A stretch of 64,000 nucleotides of DNA from Lutibacter sp. Hel_I_33_5 (GTDB lineage: Bacteria > Bacteroidota > Bacteroidia > Flavobacteriales > Flavobacteriaceae). Position 1 is the stretch's first letter, and each line of letters opens with the position of its first letter. The translations under genes were made by a program, and so were the position numbers. Where the stretch lies: NCBI RefSeq assembly GCF_007827455.1, contig NZ_VISM01000001.1:2333501-2397500 (forward strand), written 5' to 3'. The notes beneath the pieces were generated by a model that had not been told where the DNA came from, made no database searches, and was given only the letters and a program-made list of their open reading frames with translations. This document shows, in pieces, positions 51,301 to 58,840 of the stretch.

Positions 51301-52452
51301 AAATATTTATTCTGCTATAGAAACGGAATATCTACCATTGATTTATCATCTTTACCTTTGTTAGAAGCATTGCATTGTAGAGGTAATATATTAGTTGATT
51401 TAGACTTAAGTATTCAATCTAATTTTGTTCAATTATTTGGAGATTCTAATAAATTAACTAGGTTGAATATAGCAAATGGAAATAATTCAGCATTCTCCTT
51501 TTTTGAGATAACAAGAAACCCTGATTTAAAATGTGTTCAAGCTGATGCAGCAACTCCTTTAACTGGTTTAACAGGTTGGACTTTTGACCCTCAAACATCT
51601 TTTAGCACAGACTGCTCATCCGTTTGGTCAATAAACGTTTCTGCTACAACGCTAGCAGCACTATTAAGTGTTATTCCTTCTATAGATATATCTCCAAGTG
51701 ATGGTGTAATTAGTTTAGCAGAAGCAGCAGCGTATACTGGCACTTTAGATTTAAGTGGTACGGGTATAACAGATGTAGAAGGTTTACAGGCATTTACAGG
51801 GATAACAACTTTAGATGTTTCAGGAAACGGAATTACAGATTTAAGCCCATTAACAGGTCTAGTAGGGGTAACTATTAATAGTAGAACAACTGGAGAAACA
51901 AAAAATGTATCAGTTAAAGCGATGGCTTTAGAAACATTAATTATAAAAAACAATAAGATAGAGAATGTTAATTTAGATAAACTATCGAGCCTAAAAGAAA
52001 TAGATCTAAGTGATAACCCAGATTTGGTAACGGTAAGTTTAAAAAACGGAGCTAACGCAAGCATTACCTCTTTTAATGCTAGCAACACACCATTATTAAC
52101 TTGTATTATGGTAGATGATATTAACGCAAGTTATTTAACCAATTGGACCAAAGATGATGCAAGTACTTTTGTAACGGATGCTGCAGATTGTACCCAAAGA
52201 GTATTAAGTGTTAGTGAGCTAGATCTACAGAGTAAAATTAGTATCTATCCAAACCCAGTAAAAAGTACACTTACAGTACAATTGAAAAGTAATTTGGCTT
52301 TAAAAAGTATCGAAGTGTATAATCTAGTGGGAAAACGTGTTATGATAAGTAAAGAAAAAGAAGTAAACCTAAGTACTATATCAAACGGAATGTATCTAGT
52401 AAAGGTAATTACAGATAAAGGAATACGTATTCAAAAAATAGTGAAAGAGTAA
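48334..52452 (+). CDS. secreted LRR/Ig-like protein with T9SS sorting domain, part after the TAG
   Basis: A 1,372-residue continuation in the same frame as 46561-48315, without a signal peptide of its own. Domains in order: LRR array (residues about 1-330); three Ig-like/tandem-95 domains of about 95 residues marked by VLANDT, ADGSYTFTPAADFCG and CVNDAPVA (about 345-760); a second LRR array (about 765-1090); a short helical and LRR part; and a C-terminal T9SS type A sorting domain (SIYPNPVKSTLTVQL to IVKE). The whole protein (about 1,960 residues) would be secreted and anchored by T9SS. As split, this part could not be exported unless the TAG is read through. Likely adhesive or surface role. 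Confidence 0.88.
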   Translation: MFNATCTNALTYVPDDNLERYLETHDANGVFVGHGAATSMGNITSTVGPLVLDNHVFTNRINTVTKLEVPSLMISDMTGIQDFAALQRLECSNNTISNLDLSSNTALNYVKCEVNQITNLNVTNSPNLNFLACPINMLPALDVTQNPNLTILDCDTNKITNLDVTQNPKLYLLDAQDNLLTALDVSQNPLLFTLVCSSNQIPMIDVRANTKLNAFNCRDNLLTNLDLSLNTDLEILDFSKNSISSINLVNNLKLKILSAAENLLSNLDVHLNTSLHNLTCNNNPNLSNLNIANGNNASFTFFQSMNNPLLTCIKADAATPAIGLSGWYKDPQHMFSTTCAAICSIVTTADTNSTLEDTALTVAAANGVLANDTAGSCSLTVTQYASGGTSYSAGSTATLTEGTIIINADGSYTFTPAADFCGAVPQITYTTTDGTTTSNSTLDISVTCVNDAPVAVNNTMSGVPCPVATIPTIHTNDTDVDGTLDLTSFVLIDSSNASNTGNISTPLIVAGVGTFTINTLGYAFFNPVAGFTGAIATVNYTVKDNDGATSNIATLTFNLTTNLAAYPDTNTTNEDTSLTVTAPNGLLVNDTGSCGLSVVDFSVGGTTYTAGSYVVLSEGSLIINFDGSYSFIPTTNFCGVVPQITYKITDGLTTATSSFDITVTCINDAPIAIDDVVTTSTNTPVVISVKSNDTDVENDPLTVSPLTSSPTNGTIVLNSDGTITYTPNSGFTGTDSFTYTVCDPSGACDTATVTVTIAGCTLVTLIPDVNFEQALINQSIDSDGVINGQVCTADINTIKFLDVRNLSIRLMTGIEDFRDIEQLYASKNLLTSIDVTQNLNLIKLVLGQNQITGNLNVRNNRNLELLTCDNNLITTLDVTQNIKLKGLHFSNNKVPTIDVTNLSDLEVLTFDTNLISNLDVSQNLALIDLVADNNLLPTINVTNNRLLTRLACQNNMLTSLDVTQNTVLETLAYGDNNISSIDLSQNSKIKYLFCYRNGISTIDLSSLPLLEALHCRGNILVDLDLSIQSNFVQLFGDSNKLTRLNIANGNNSAFSFFEITRNPDLKCVQADAATPLTGLTGWTFDPQTSFSTDCSSVWSINVSATTLAALLSVIPSIDISPSDGVISLAEAAAYTGTLDLSGTGITDVEGLQAFTGITTLDVSGNGITDLSPLTGLVGVTINSRTTGETKNVSVKAMALETLIIKNNKIENVNLDKLSSLKEIDLSDNPDLVTVSLKNGANASITSFNASNTPLLTCIMVDDINASYLTNWTKDDASTFVTDAADCTQRVLSVSELDLQSKISIYPNPVKSTLTVQLKSNLALKSIEVYNLVGKRVMISKEKEVNLSTISNGMYLVKVITDKGIRIQKIVKE

Positions 52453-52615
52453 AAGAAACTAGTTGTTCTTTAAAAAATTAAAGCCCCCAGAATACTAAAG
52501 AGCAACTGGTTTAAAAAATAGTTTTTTAAGATTAGTTGTTTATTAATACCATAAGTACAAAGTTAATAACATTCAATAAAAGGAATAATAGCACATTAAC
52601 GGGTTGCTTATGGTG

Positions 52616-52637
52616 TTTTAAAGTTATAACTTTAAAA
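52616..52637. repeat. 22-bp perfect palindrome
   Basis: TTTTAAAGTTA is followed directly by its reverse complement, TAACTTTAAAA. Allowing a two-base bulge (TG), the stem extends by ATGG/CCAT on the outside. It may be an operator or a transcript hairpin. There is no T run after it. Confidence 0.75.
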
Positions 52638-52724
52638 CCATTAATAAAATTAGCTTTTACATCTAACCAATTTAGAGTATTAATATTAAAAAAAAAGAGA
52701 AAGTTTATTTGGGGAAAGTTGCTT

Positions 52725-52777
52725 TTAATTGTTGTTAAACCATAAGGTTATAAACCTTATGGTTTAACAACAATTAA
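52725..52777. repeat. 53-bp perfect palindrome (25-bp arms, 3-base loop)
   Basis: The left arm starts TTAATTGTTGTTAAACCATA at 52725 and ends at 52749. After ATA (52750-52752) the exact reverse complement runs 52753-52777. It ends 31 bases before the ATG of the first sensor kinase gene. The perfect arms would form a very stable hairpin in RNA or a cruciform in DNA. It may end LRR transcription, protect the kinase mRNA, or be a binding site for a dimeric regulator. Confidence 0.85.
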
Positions 52778-52808
52778 TTCCTTTTAAAACAAAATTGTAT
52801 CTTTAAAC

Positions 52809-55742
52809 ATGCTAAAAAAACTAACCAAACTACTTTTTTTTAGCTTGTGCATTTTTTTATATGCACAAGAACCCATACGCTATACAACAAAACAAAGCTT
52901 GCCTTCTAACCATATTTATGATATGCAAGAAGATGCCGATGGTTTTATGTGGTTTGCAACCAATAGAGGTTTGGTAAAATACGATGGTGAAACCTTTAAA
53001 ACTTTAACGATAAAAGACGGATTACCGAATAACGATACTTGGGCATTAGATTTAGATTTTCAAGGTAGGCTCTGGTATTTCTCTAAAAGCAGTTACCAAG
53101 GGTATATTAAAAATGATAGTATCTATAAGTTTCAAGAAGAAAGTAAAAAAGTTAGGACTCCTTCTTTGTTTAGTAAAAATAAAGAAATGTTCTGGTATTA
53201 TTCAAGAACTGGAGTTATAACGCTTAAAGATGATAAACTAGTAAATTTATTACCTTTTAAGGATGTTACGTACAGCTTACATGCAACAAAAATAATAAAG
53301 CAACTTAATTTAGGTAACCAGCATTATACTTATATTTTTATCCCAACAACTAAAGAGTTTTTCTTTTTTATAAAAGATAAACTTCTGGTATATGATTTTG
53401 ATTTTAATTTTAAAGAAGAAATTCCAAATACGACAAAGGTTGATTTTACGGATGTAAATACTGTAGCACAAGGAATATTACCCAATAATCAATTCTATAA
53501 AACTAACGGCTCTATAATATTTTTTTTTAATGTAGTAACTAAGAAATTTTCTAGTTTTGATCTTAAATCTATAGACCGATCCTTAAAAACATTAAATTTT
53601 TTAAAAATTAAAGCAGTTAAAGATGAAATACAAGTAAGTTTTCCAGGACATTTATTAATTTTTAATTATAATTTAGAGTTAATCAGTAAGCATTCGTTTA
53701 TACATGAGGCTTCTAATATAGCTAGTTATAAAGATAGTAAAGGGAATATATGGTTGAGAGATTTTACGAGTGGTATTTCTTTAATACCAAATACCCAAGT
53801 ACATTCTCGATATTATTTTAACAATAAAAAAGTACAGAAAATAGCCGCTATAGATAGTCTATTAATTTCAGGCATTCAACAAGATGGATTCTATACATTA
53901 AATCCAAAGACAACTTCAATTAAAAAGGTTGTAAAATTAAAAAATTCACAAGCCGAAATATATCAAATAAAAAAAGATGCAACCTCACAATTCATAACAC
54001 TTGTTTCAAGTTATGAGAGTTATTTCTATAAATCTTCATTACAGTTTCAAAAACAACATAAAATTAAGTTACATTATCAAGATTATTATAATGATCAATA
54101 TGGTTTTAAAGACATTAGACGTTTTAATAATTTTGATTATTACACTAGTGCTCATAGTATATCTAAAATAAACCCTACTACTAAAAAAGGTCCTATTGTA
54201 TCTGATAAATTAGGTTTAATTATCAGTGAAGTTTTTAAAAATAGTTTGTTTTTTGGTGGTAGTGATGGTTTACATCAGCTTGTAAATGACAGCCTGTCTA
54301 GGCCTAAACTTAAGCATAGACTTCTTAAAGTATCTGTAAGTTCTATCGCAGCAACCAAAAATAATCTATGGGTTGGTACAGATGGCCGTGGTATGTATAG
54401 TTATAATGAAAAGAACTTAGCACATCTTAAAGTAACTGATGGTCTTAGCATACAACGCATTCTTCATAAAGATTCTCTAATATGGATTGCAAGCAACATA
54501 GGCGTGCATAAGATTACATTAGACCAAAATAGTTTAGAAAACTCAAAAATCACCAATAACTTTTTTGAATCTGATGGTTTGTTGCAAAATAATACAAATG
54601 ATATTGCTATGATAGACAGTATTTTGTATGCAGCAAGTGATATTGGTTTAGCTAAAATTAATGTAAATAGTGAGATTTATAAAACCAAACCAAAACTTTA
54701 TTTTAAGACTAAAAAAGATACAATGTCTTTTGCTAAGGAAGCTAGAGATAATATTTCTATTTCTTTTGGTTTGCAGGATTTTGTAAATCAAGAAAACACC
54801 AGTTTTGAATATCGTTTATTACCAAATCAAAAAAAGTGGGTAACAACCCAAACAAGAATTTTAAATTTTTCTAACTTAAAGCCAAACCTTTATGTATTAG
54901 AGGTTAAAGCTACAGACCAACATACTAATTTTACTATCAAAAAGCAATATATAGAGGTAATGCCTCTGTGGTGGCAAACACTAGTAGCGAAAGTAAGTTT
55001 TTGTCTTCTAGGTCTTTTTATCATTTTTGGCTTTTTTCAAATAATTAAAAAAAGAATTGAACGTAAAGAGAAAGCAAAAACATTATTAAATAAACGTATT
55101 TCTGGTTTAGAATTGCAATCGTTGCGTAGCCAAATGAACCCTCATTTTGTACATAATTCTTTAAATGCAATTCAATATTATATTCAACGGAATGAGGTGG
55201 AATTATCGGAAGATTATTTATCAAAATTTTCCAAATTAGTCCGTTTGTTTTTTGAGTATTCTAGAAGAAATACAATAACTATTGCAGAAGAAATTGGTTT
55301 GTTAGAAAATTATTTGTTGATAGAAAAATTACGTTTTGAAGATAAGTTATCTTTTAAAATAGAAGTCGATAAAAAGTTGGATGTAGACGATCAAAACATT
55401 CCTTCAATGATTTTACAACCCATCATAGAAAATGCAGTAAACCATGGTTTATTTCATAAAAAAGAGAATGGTTTTGTACGTGTTAACTTTCAACAAAAAG
55501 CAAAGAATTCTTTTACAGTTATTATAGAAGACGATGGTATTGGTATAAAGAAAGCAAAAGAGATTTATAAAAATTCAACAAAGAATTATCAATCTAATTC
55601 TACCAATGTTTTAGAAGAACGATTAAGTCTTTTAAAACAAAGTCATGATTGGGATATTGAATACACAATAAAAGATTTGTCTAATTTTAAAGAAAAGACA
55701 GGAACAAAAGTTATTTTAAAATTCAATAAATTAGGTGATTAA
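52809..55742 (+). CDS. hybrid-type sensor: periplasmic propeller, Y_Y_Y domain and LytS-like histidine kinase
   Basis: A 977-residue membrane sensor. A signal peptide (MLKKLTKLLFFSLCIFLYAQ) is followed by a two-component-regulator propeller region (repeats such as ADGFMWFATNRGLVKYDG, SKGNIWLRDF and NNLWVGTDGRGMY). Then come a Y_Y_Y domain, one membrane span (about residues 725-747) and a short coiled region. The His_kinase core is RSQMNPHFVHNSLNAIQYYI (phospho-His in NPHF) with IIENAVNHG and EDDGIG in the ATPase domain. It lacks a receiver domain. It is upstream of a second kinase with a near-identical core and a LytTR regulator, likely its target. Confidence 0.9.
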   Translation: MLKKLTKLLFFSLCIFLYAQEPIRYTTKQSLPSNHIYDMQEDADGFMWFATNRGLVKYDGETFKTLTIKDGLPNNDTWALDLDFQGRLWYFSKSSYQGYIKNDSIYKFQEESKKVRTPSLFSKNKEMFWYYSRTGVITLKDDKLVNLLPFKDVTYSLHATKIIKQLNLGNQHYTYIFIPTTKEFFFFIKDKLLVYDFDFNFKEEIPNTTKVDFTDVNTVAQGILPNNQFYKTNGSIIFFFNVVTKKFSSFDLKSIDRSLKTLNFLKIKAVKDEIQVSFPGHLLIFNYNLELISKHSFIHEASNIASYKDSKGNIWLRDFTSGISLIPNTQVHSRYYFNNKKVQKIAAIDSLLISGIQQDGFYTLNPKTTSIKKVVKLKNSQAEIYQIKKDATSQFITLVSSYESYFYKSSLQFQKQHKIKLHYQDYYNDQYGFKDIRRFNNFDYYTSAHSISKINPTTKKGPIVSDKLGLIISEVFKNSLFFGGSDGLHQLVNDSLSRPKLKHRLLKVSVSSIAATKNNLWVGTDGRGMYSYNEKNLAHLKVTDGLSIQRILHKDSLIWIASNIGVHKITLDQNSLENSKITNNFFESDGLLQNNTNDIAMIDSILYAASDIGLAKINVNSEIYKTKPKLYFKTKKDTMSFAKEARDNISISFGLQDFVNQENTSFEYRLLPNQKKWVTTQTRILNFSNLKPNLYVLEVKATDQHTNFTIKKQYIEVMPLWWQTLVAKVSFCLLGLFIIFGFFQIIKKRIERKEKAKTLLNKRISGLELQSLRSQMNPHFVHNSLNAIQYYIQRNEVELSEDYLSKFSKLVRLFFEYSRRNTITIAEEIGLLENYLLIEKLRFEDKLSFKIEVDKKLDVDDQNIPSMILQPIIENAVNHGLFHKKENGFVRVNFQQKAKNSFTVIIEDDGIGIKKAKEIYKNSTKNYQSNSTNVLEERLSLLKQSHDWDIEYTIKDLSNFKEKTGTKVILKFNKLGD

Positions 55743-55796
55743 AAAATAATTATATAAAACGGATAATAGTTTAATGTTAATACACTTTTAATACAT

Positions 55797-57113
55797 ATGT
55801 TAATTTGGTTATTCTTATTGGGTATTACTTTTTCGTTTATTATACCTGCAGTAAATCTTTATTTAAGCGAAAGAAAAATACCTTACATATTTTATATAGG
55901 TTATATTCTTACTAGTGTAATTTTTATACTTTTCACTTTTGTAAAATATAATAATCTCATACTTTTTAAAGACGTAGATTTCACAAATTTTTTTAGTTAT
56001 GAAAGAATTATAAATTCTATAGCAGCAATATTTTATTATACCTTTCTATGGCATTATGTAGAAAATTCTAAAAGAAAAAAGGCATATAGAAAAATACTAA
56101 ATAGATTAATTTTTTTCACTTTCATTGCATCCGTATTTATTACAATATTAGACGTTTTTAAGTTTGGTAACAATATTGTAGATATAGTTACTCTTGTATT
56201 AAGTTTATTAGTAATCATATATATTCTAATATTGTGTGTAAAACTTATAAGTGATAAAAACAATGTTTTTAAAATTATAGGTGTTGGGTTTTTAGGTTTT
56301 ATGGTTTTAGTAACAGGGTCTTTATTTATTGATACAGTTCCAGCTTTAAGTTTCATTTCAGACAATCCTCATAAATTGTATTTAATAGGCGTAATTTTTG
56401 AACTAACACTTTTAAATTATGCTTTAAATTTATCGAATCAAGATCATATAAAATCTTTAAGTTTAGAAAAAAACAGCATGGAAGGGCTAGCTCTTAGATC
56501 TCAAATGAATCCTCATTTTGTACATAATTCGTTAAATGCGATACAATATTATATTCAAAGGAATGAGGTAGATTTATCGGAAAATTATTTGTCAAGATTT
56601 TCTAAATTAGTTCGTTTATTTTTTGAATATTCGAGAAGAACTACCATTTCAGTTTCAGAAGAAATTGTATTGTTAGAAAATTATTTAATTATAGAAAAAT
56701 TACGTTTTGAAGATAAATTATCTTTTAATATAAATGTTGATGAAAAAATGGATGTTGAAGAGCAACATATACCTACAATGATTTTACAACCCATTGTAGA
56801 AAATGCAGTAAACCATGGGTTATTTCATAAAAAAGAAAAAGGTACTGTGAGTGTTAATTTTATAAAAAACTCAGAAAATTCTTTTACAGTAATTATAGAA
56901 GATGATGGAATAGGTTTAAAAAAAGCAAGAAAAATATATAAAAACTCTTCTAAAAACTACCAATCAAATTCTACTAATGTTTTAGAAGAAAGATTACAAC
57001 TTTTAAAACAGAGTAAAAAGTGGAAAATAGAATATAGTATCAAAGATTTATCAGACGATGATAATAAAACGGGTACTAGAGTGACTTTATTATTTAAAAT
57101 AAATAAACTATGA
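55797..57113 (+). CDS. seven-span sensor histidine kinase (LytS-like core)
   Basis: A 438-residue sensor. The N-terminal 200 residues form about seven hydrophobic spans, recalling the 7TM part of 7TMR-type sensors but without an extracellular domain. A kinase core (about residues 230-438) follows with RSQMNPHFVHNSLNAIQYYI, LLENYLIIEKLRFEDKLSF, IVENAVNHG and EDDGIG. About three quarters of core residues are the same as in the preceding kinase, so the core was duplicated and joined to a new sensor. The stop overlaps the response-regulator start by 4 bases (ATGA), so the pair is coupled. Confidence 0.9.
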   Translation: MLIWLFLLGITFSFIIPAVNLYLSERKIPYIFYIGYILTSVIFILFTFVKYNNLILFKDVDFTNFFSYERIINSIAAIFYYTFLWHYVENSKRKKAYRKILNRLIFFTFIASVFITILDVFKFGNNIVDIVTLVLSLLVIIYILILCVKLISDKNNVFKIIGVGFLGFMVLVTGSLFIDTVPALSFISDNPHKLYLIGVIFELTLLNYALNLSNQDHIKSLSLEKNSMEGLALRSQMNPHFVHNSLNAIQYYIQRNEVDLSENYLSRFSKLVRLFFEYSRRTTISVSEEIVLLENYLIIEKLRFEDKLSFNINVDEKMDVEEQHIPTMILQPIVENAVNHGLFHKKEKGTVSVNFIKNSENSFTVIIEDDGIGLKKARKIYKNSSKNYQSNSTNVLEERLQLLKQSKKWKIEYSIKDLSDDDNKTGTRVTLLFKINKL

Positions 57114-57853
57114 AAGTAAATGCAATTCTTATAGATGATGAACCAAAAGCGTTAGCAATTCTTAAAAATAAAATTGAAAGGTTCTGTTCTAATGTAACCA
57201 TTATTGGAGAAACTCAAAACCCAGAAGAAGCAATAGAAATTTTAGAAAAGACACAGCCAGAACTTGTTTTTTTAGATATTGCAATGCCACAAATGAGTGG
57301 TTTTGATTTGTTAAGTAAAATTAAAAACCCCACGTTCGAAATTATTTTTGTTACTGCTTTTGATGAATATGCTATTGAAGCAATTAATCATTGTGCAATA
57401 GGTTATTTACTGAAACCAGTAGATAATCAAAATTTAATTTCTGTTGTACAAAAAGCTACTAATAATATTGAAGAAAAAACTGCTTTAGAAAAAAACAAAA
57501 TTTTAATAGAGAATTTAGGAATACAGACATTTCAAAAAAAGAAAATAGTAATCCCTACAAAGGATGGATTAGAATTTATAGAAATAGAAAGAATTATTTT
57601 TTGTGAAGGTGTAGATGGGTATACTAAAATTCACCTTATAAATAAGCAAACTATATTAAGTTCCCATAGTATTGGTCATTTTAATAAGCTATTAGTAACT
57701 CAAGGATTTTATTTAATTCATAAGTCTTATTTTATTAATATTGATCATATTTCAAAATACTTAAATGAGGGATATGTTGTTTTGAGTGAAAACCATAATC
57801 TTCCAATTTCTAGAAGTAGAAGAAATGATTTTGTTAATAGTTTAAAGAAATAA
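57110..57853 (+). CDS. LytTR-family response regulator
   Basis: A 247-residue response regulator. The receiver domain has DDEPKA (acidic pocket), phospho-acceptor Asp56 in VFLDIAMPQMSG, Thr in FVTAFDEY and the Lys in LLKPVDN. After a linker it has a LytTR DNA-binding domain (about residues 145-245) with IVIPTKDGLEFIEIERI, HLINKQTILSSHSI, FYLIHKSYFINID and LPISRSRR. It should bind direct repeats with 21-22 bp spacing. It is encoded with two sensor kinases and is the only response regulator in the window. The three repeats at 46440 are a candidate target. Confidence 0.94.
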   Translation: MKVNAILIDDEPKALAILKNKIERFCSNVTIIGETQNPEEAIEILEKTQPELVFLDIAMPQMSGFDLLSKIKNPTFEIIFVTAFDEYAIEAINHCAIGYLLKPVDNQNLISVVQKATNNIEEKTALEKNKILIENLGIQTFQKKKIVIPTKDGLEFIEIERIIFCEGVDGYTKIHLINKQTILSSHSIGHFNKLLVTQGFYLIHKSYFINIDHISKYLNEGYVVLSENHNLPISRSRRNDFVNSLKK

Positions 57854-57903
57854 AAATTTAAAAAATAGGTGTTTTCACCCTTTTACAAAATAAAATAAGA
57901 TAA

Positions 57904-57982
57904 TACTTTTGTTGTGGTAACTCCCCACAGAAACTAAGTTGCTAAAACACATTGTACATTAGTATAATGTGTTTTATTTTTT
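57904..57982 (+). ncRNA. candidate small RNA with promoter and terminator
   Basis: After the LytTR gene, TACTTTTG (57904-57911) fits the -7 consensus. It is followed by a small hairpin, TGTGG (57913-57917) with CCACA (57925-57929), then a terminator: AAAACACATT (57944-57953) paired with AATGTGTTTT (57966-57975) and a run of T. A transcript of about 65 bases is possible. The simpler view is that only the hairpin is real and serves as the terminator of the kinase/regulator operon. Confidence 0.35.
57944..57982 (+). terminator. terminator after the LytTR operon
   Basis: The perfect 10-bp stem AAAACACATT/AATGTGTTTT with a 12-base loop is followed by A and six T. It lies 91 bases after the LytTR stop and overlaps the stop of the convergent minus-strand gene, so it serves the plus strand mainly. 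Confidence 0.75.
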
Positions 57983-58840
57983 AGAAATCAAAAAGCTCTT
58001 AGAGATCATTCCTTTATCTGTTTTAAGTTTTAGAATATATAAACCATTAGAAAGTTTTTCTATCCCAATTCTTGATTCATTATTTTTTGGAGTATCATTT
58101 TTCCAATAAAATAATTCTTGTCCTAGTAGGTTAAATCCTTTTAAAGAATGAATTGTAACAGTTTCTTTTGAGTTTTTTCTGACTACAATTTCATTAGAAT
58201 TTTCGTCTATATAGAATTGTAATTTATTTGATAAAACATTATTTTCTACGTTTAGAGGTGTTTCTCCAAAAGTTATATAAAACCTATTTTCATATGTTCC
58301 TTCAGGAAGGTTTAATGTTAATGGTGAAGATAAATCATGTGTAAGATTTGTTTGACTATCTTTAATAAATATTTTTCTGTTAATGTTTTCAATATCATCT
58401 AACATTAAATAAGTCTCTTCTGATGAGTCAATTTTAATTACAATAGGAACTTCAAGTGTGTCCGTAAGTTCTTGCACACCTGCAATTACTAATTTATCTC
58501 CATCTTCTGTAAATTGAAAATAAATGTCAGAATCTTTAATTTCAATTTTTTTACTATCAAAACCAGTTTCTATTTCAAATGTTTTTCCTTCAGAAAAAGA
58601 AATACCCACTTGTGAGTGTAAATAAAAGCCTTCTGAGTTTTTAGCTTCGAAACCTAGTTTAAGGACTTTGTATTCTAATGTTTCTTTATTACTCTTTGTT
58701 CTAAAAAAGTGCGAATCGCCAGCTTCTGTCTCAAAATAGCGTTGACCATTTCTAAAATTAATAGTTGCCGCTAAACCTGTAGCTGTTTCTGCAAAGAAAC
58801 CTTGACCAACTGGAATATATCTTCCAGGGGTGCTGTATAC
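57974..58840 (-). pseudogene. C-terminal part of the LamG protein, out of frame, with T9SS tail
   Basis: This frame continues the protein of 58771-62076 after a frameshift near 58826-58845. It begins about GRYIPVGQGFFAETATGL, where the upstream frame would instead read nonsense to a stop. It ends with a T9SS type A sorting domain (NGLYILKLKTDKGMISKSFL) at 57974. A GTG at 58607-58609 could be taken as a start but is internal. The region contains strands typical of the domain before the sorting signal. Without repair of the shift the protein lacks its T9SS sorting signal and would stay in the periplasm. Confidence 0.8.

Larger units (their letters stand above)
52453..52808. other. intergenic region with two palindromes before the kinase genes
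   Basis: A 356-base AT-rich gap. It contains a perfect 22-bp palindrome at 52616-52637 (TTTTAAAGTTA mirrored), and a very long one at 52725-52777. No convincing gene is present; a short frame at 52536-52745 lacks a ribosome-site context or similarity and crosses the palindromes. Confidence 0.7.

Noticed and set aside
51591-52088. 165-residue frame on the minus strand
   Set aside because: It is the shadow of the LRR repeat region; repeats create long open frames on the opposite strand.
52536-52745. 69-residue plus-strand frame before the kinase gene
   Set aside because: It runs through palindromes, has no signal or domain, and is not expected to be a gene.
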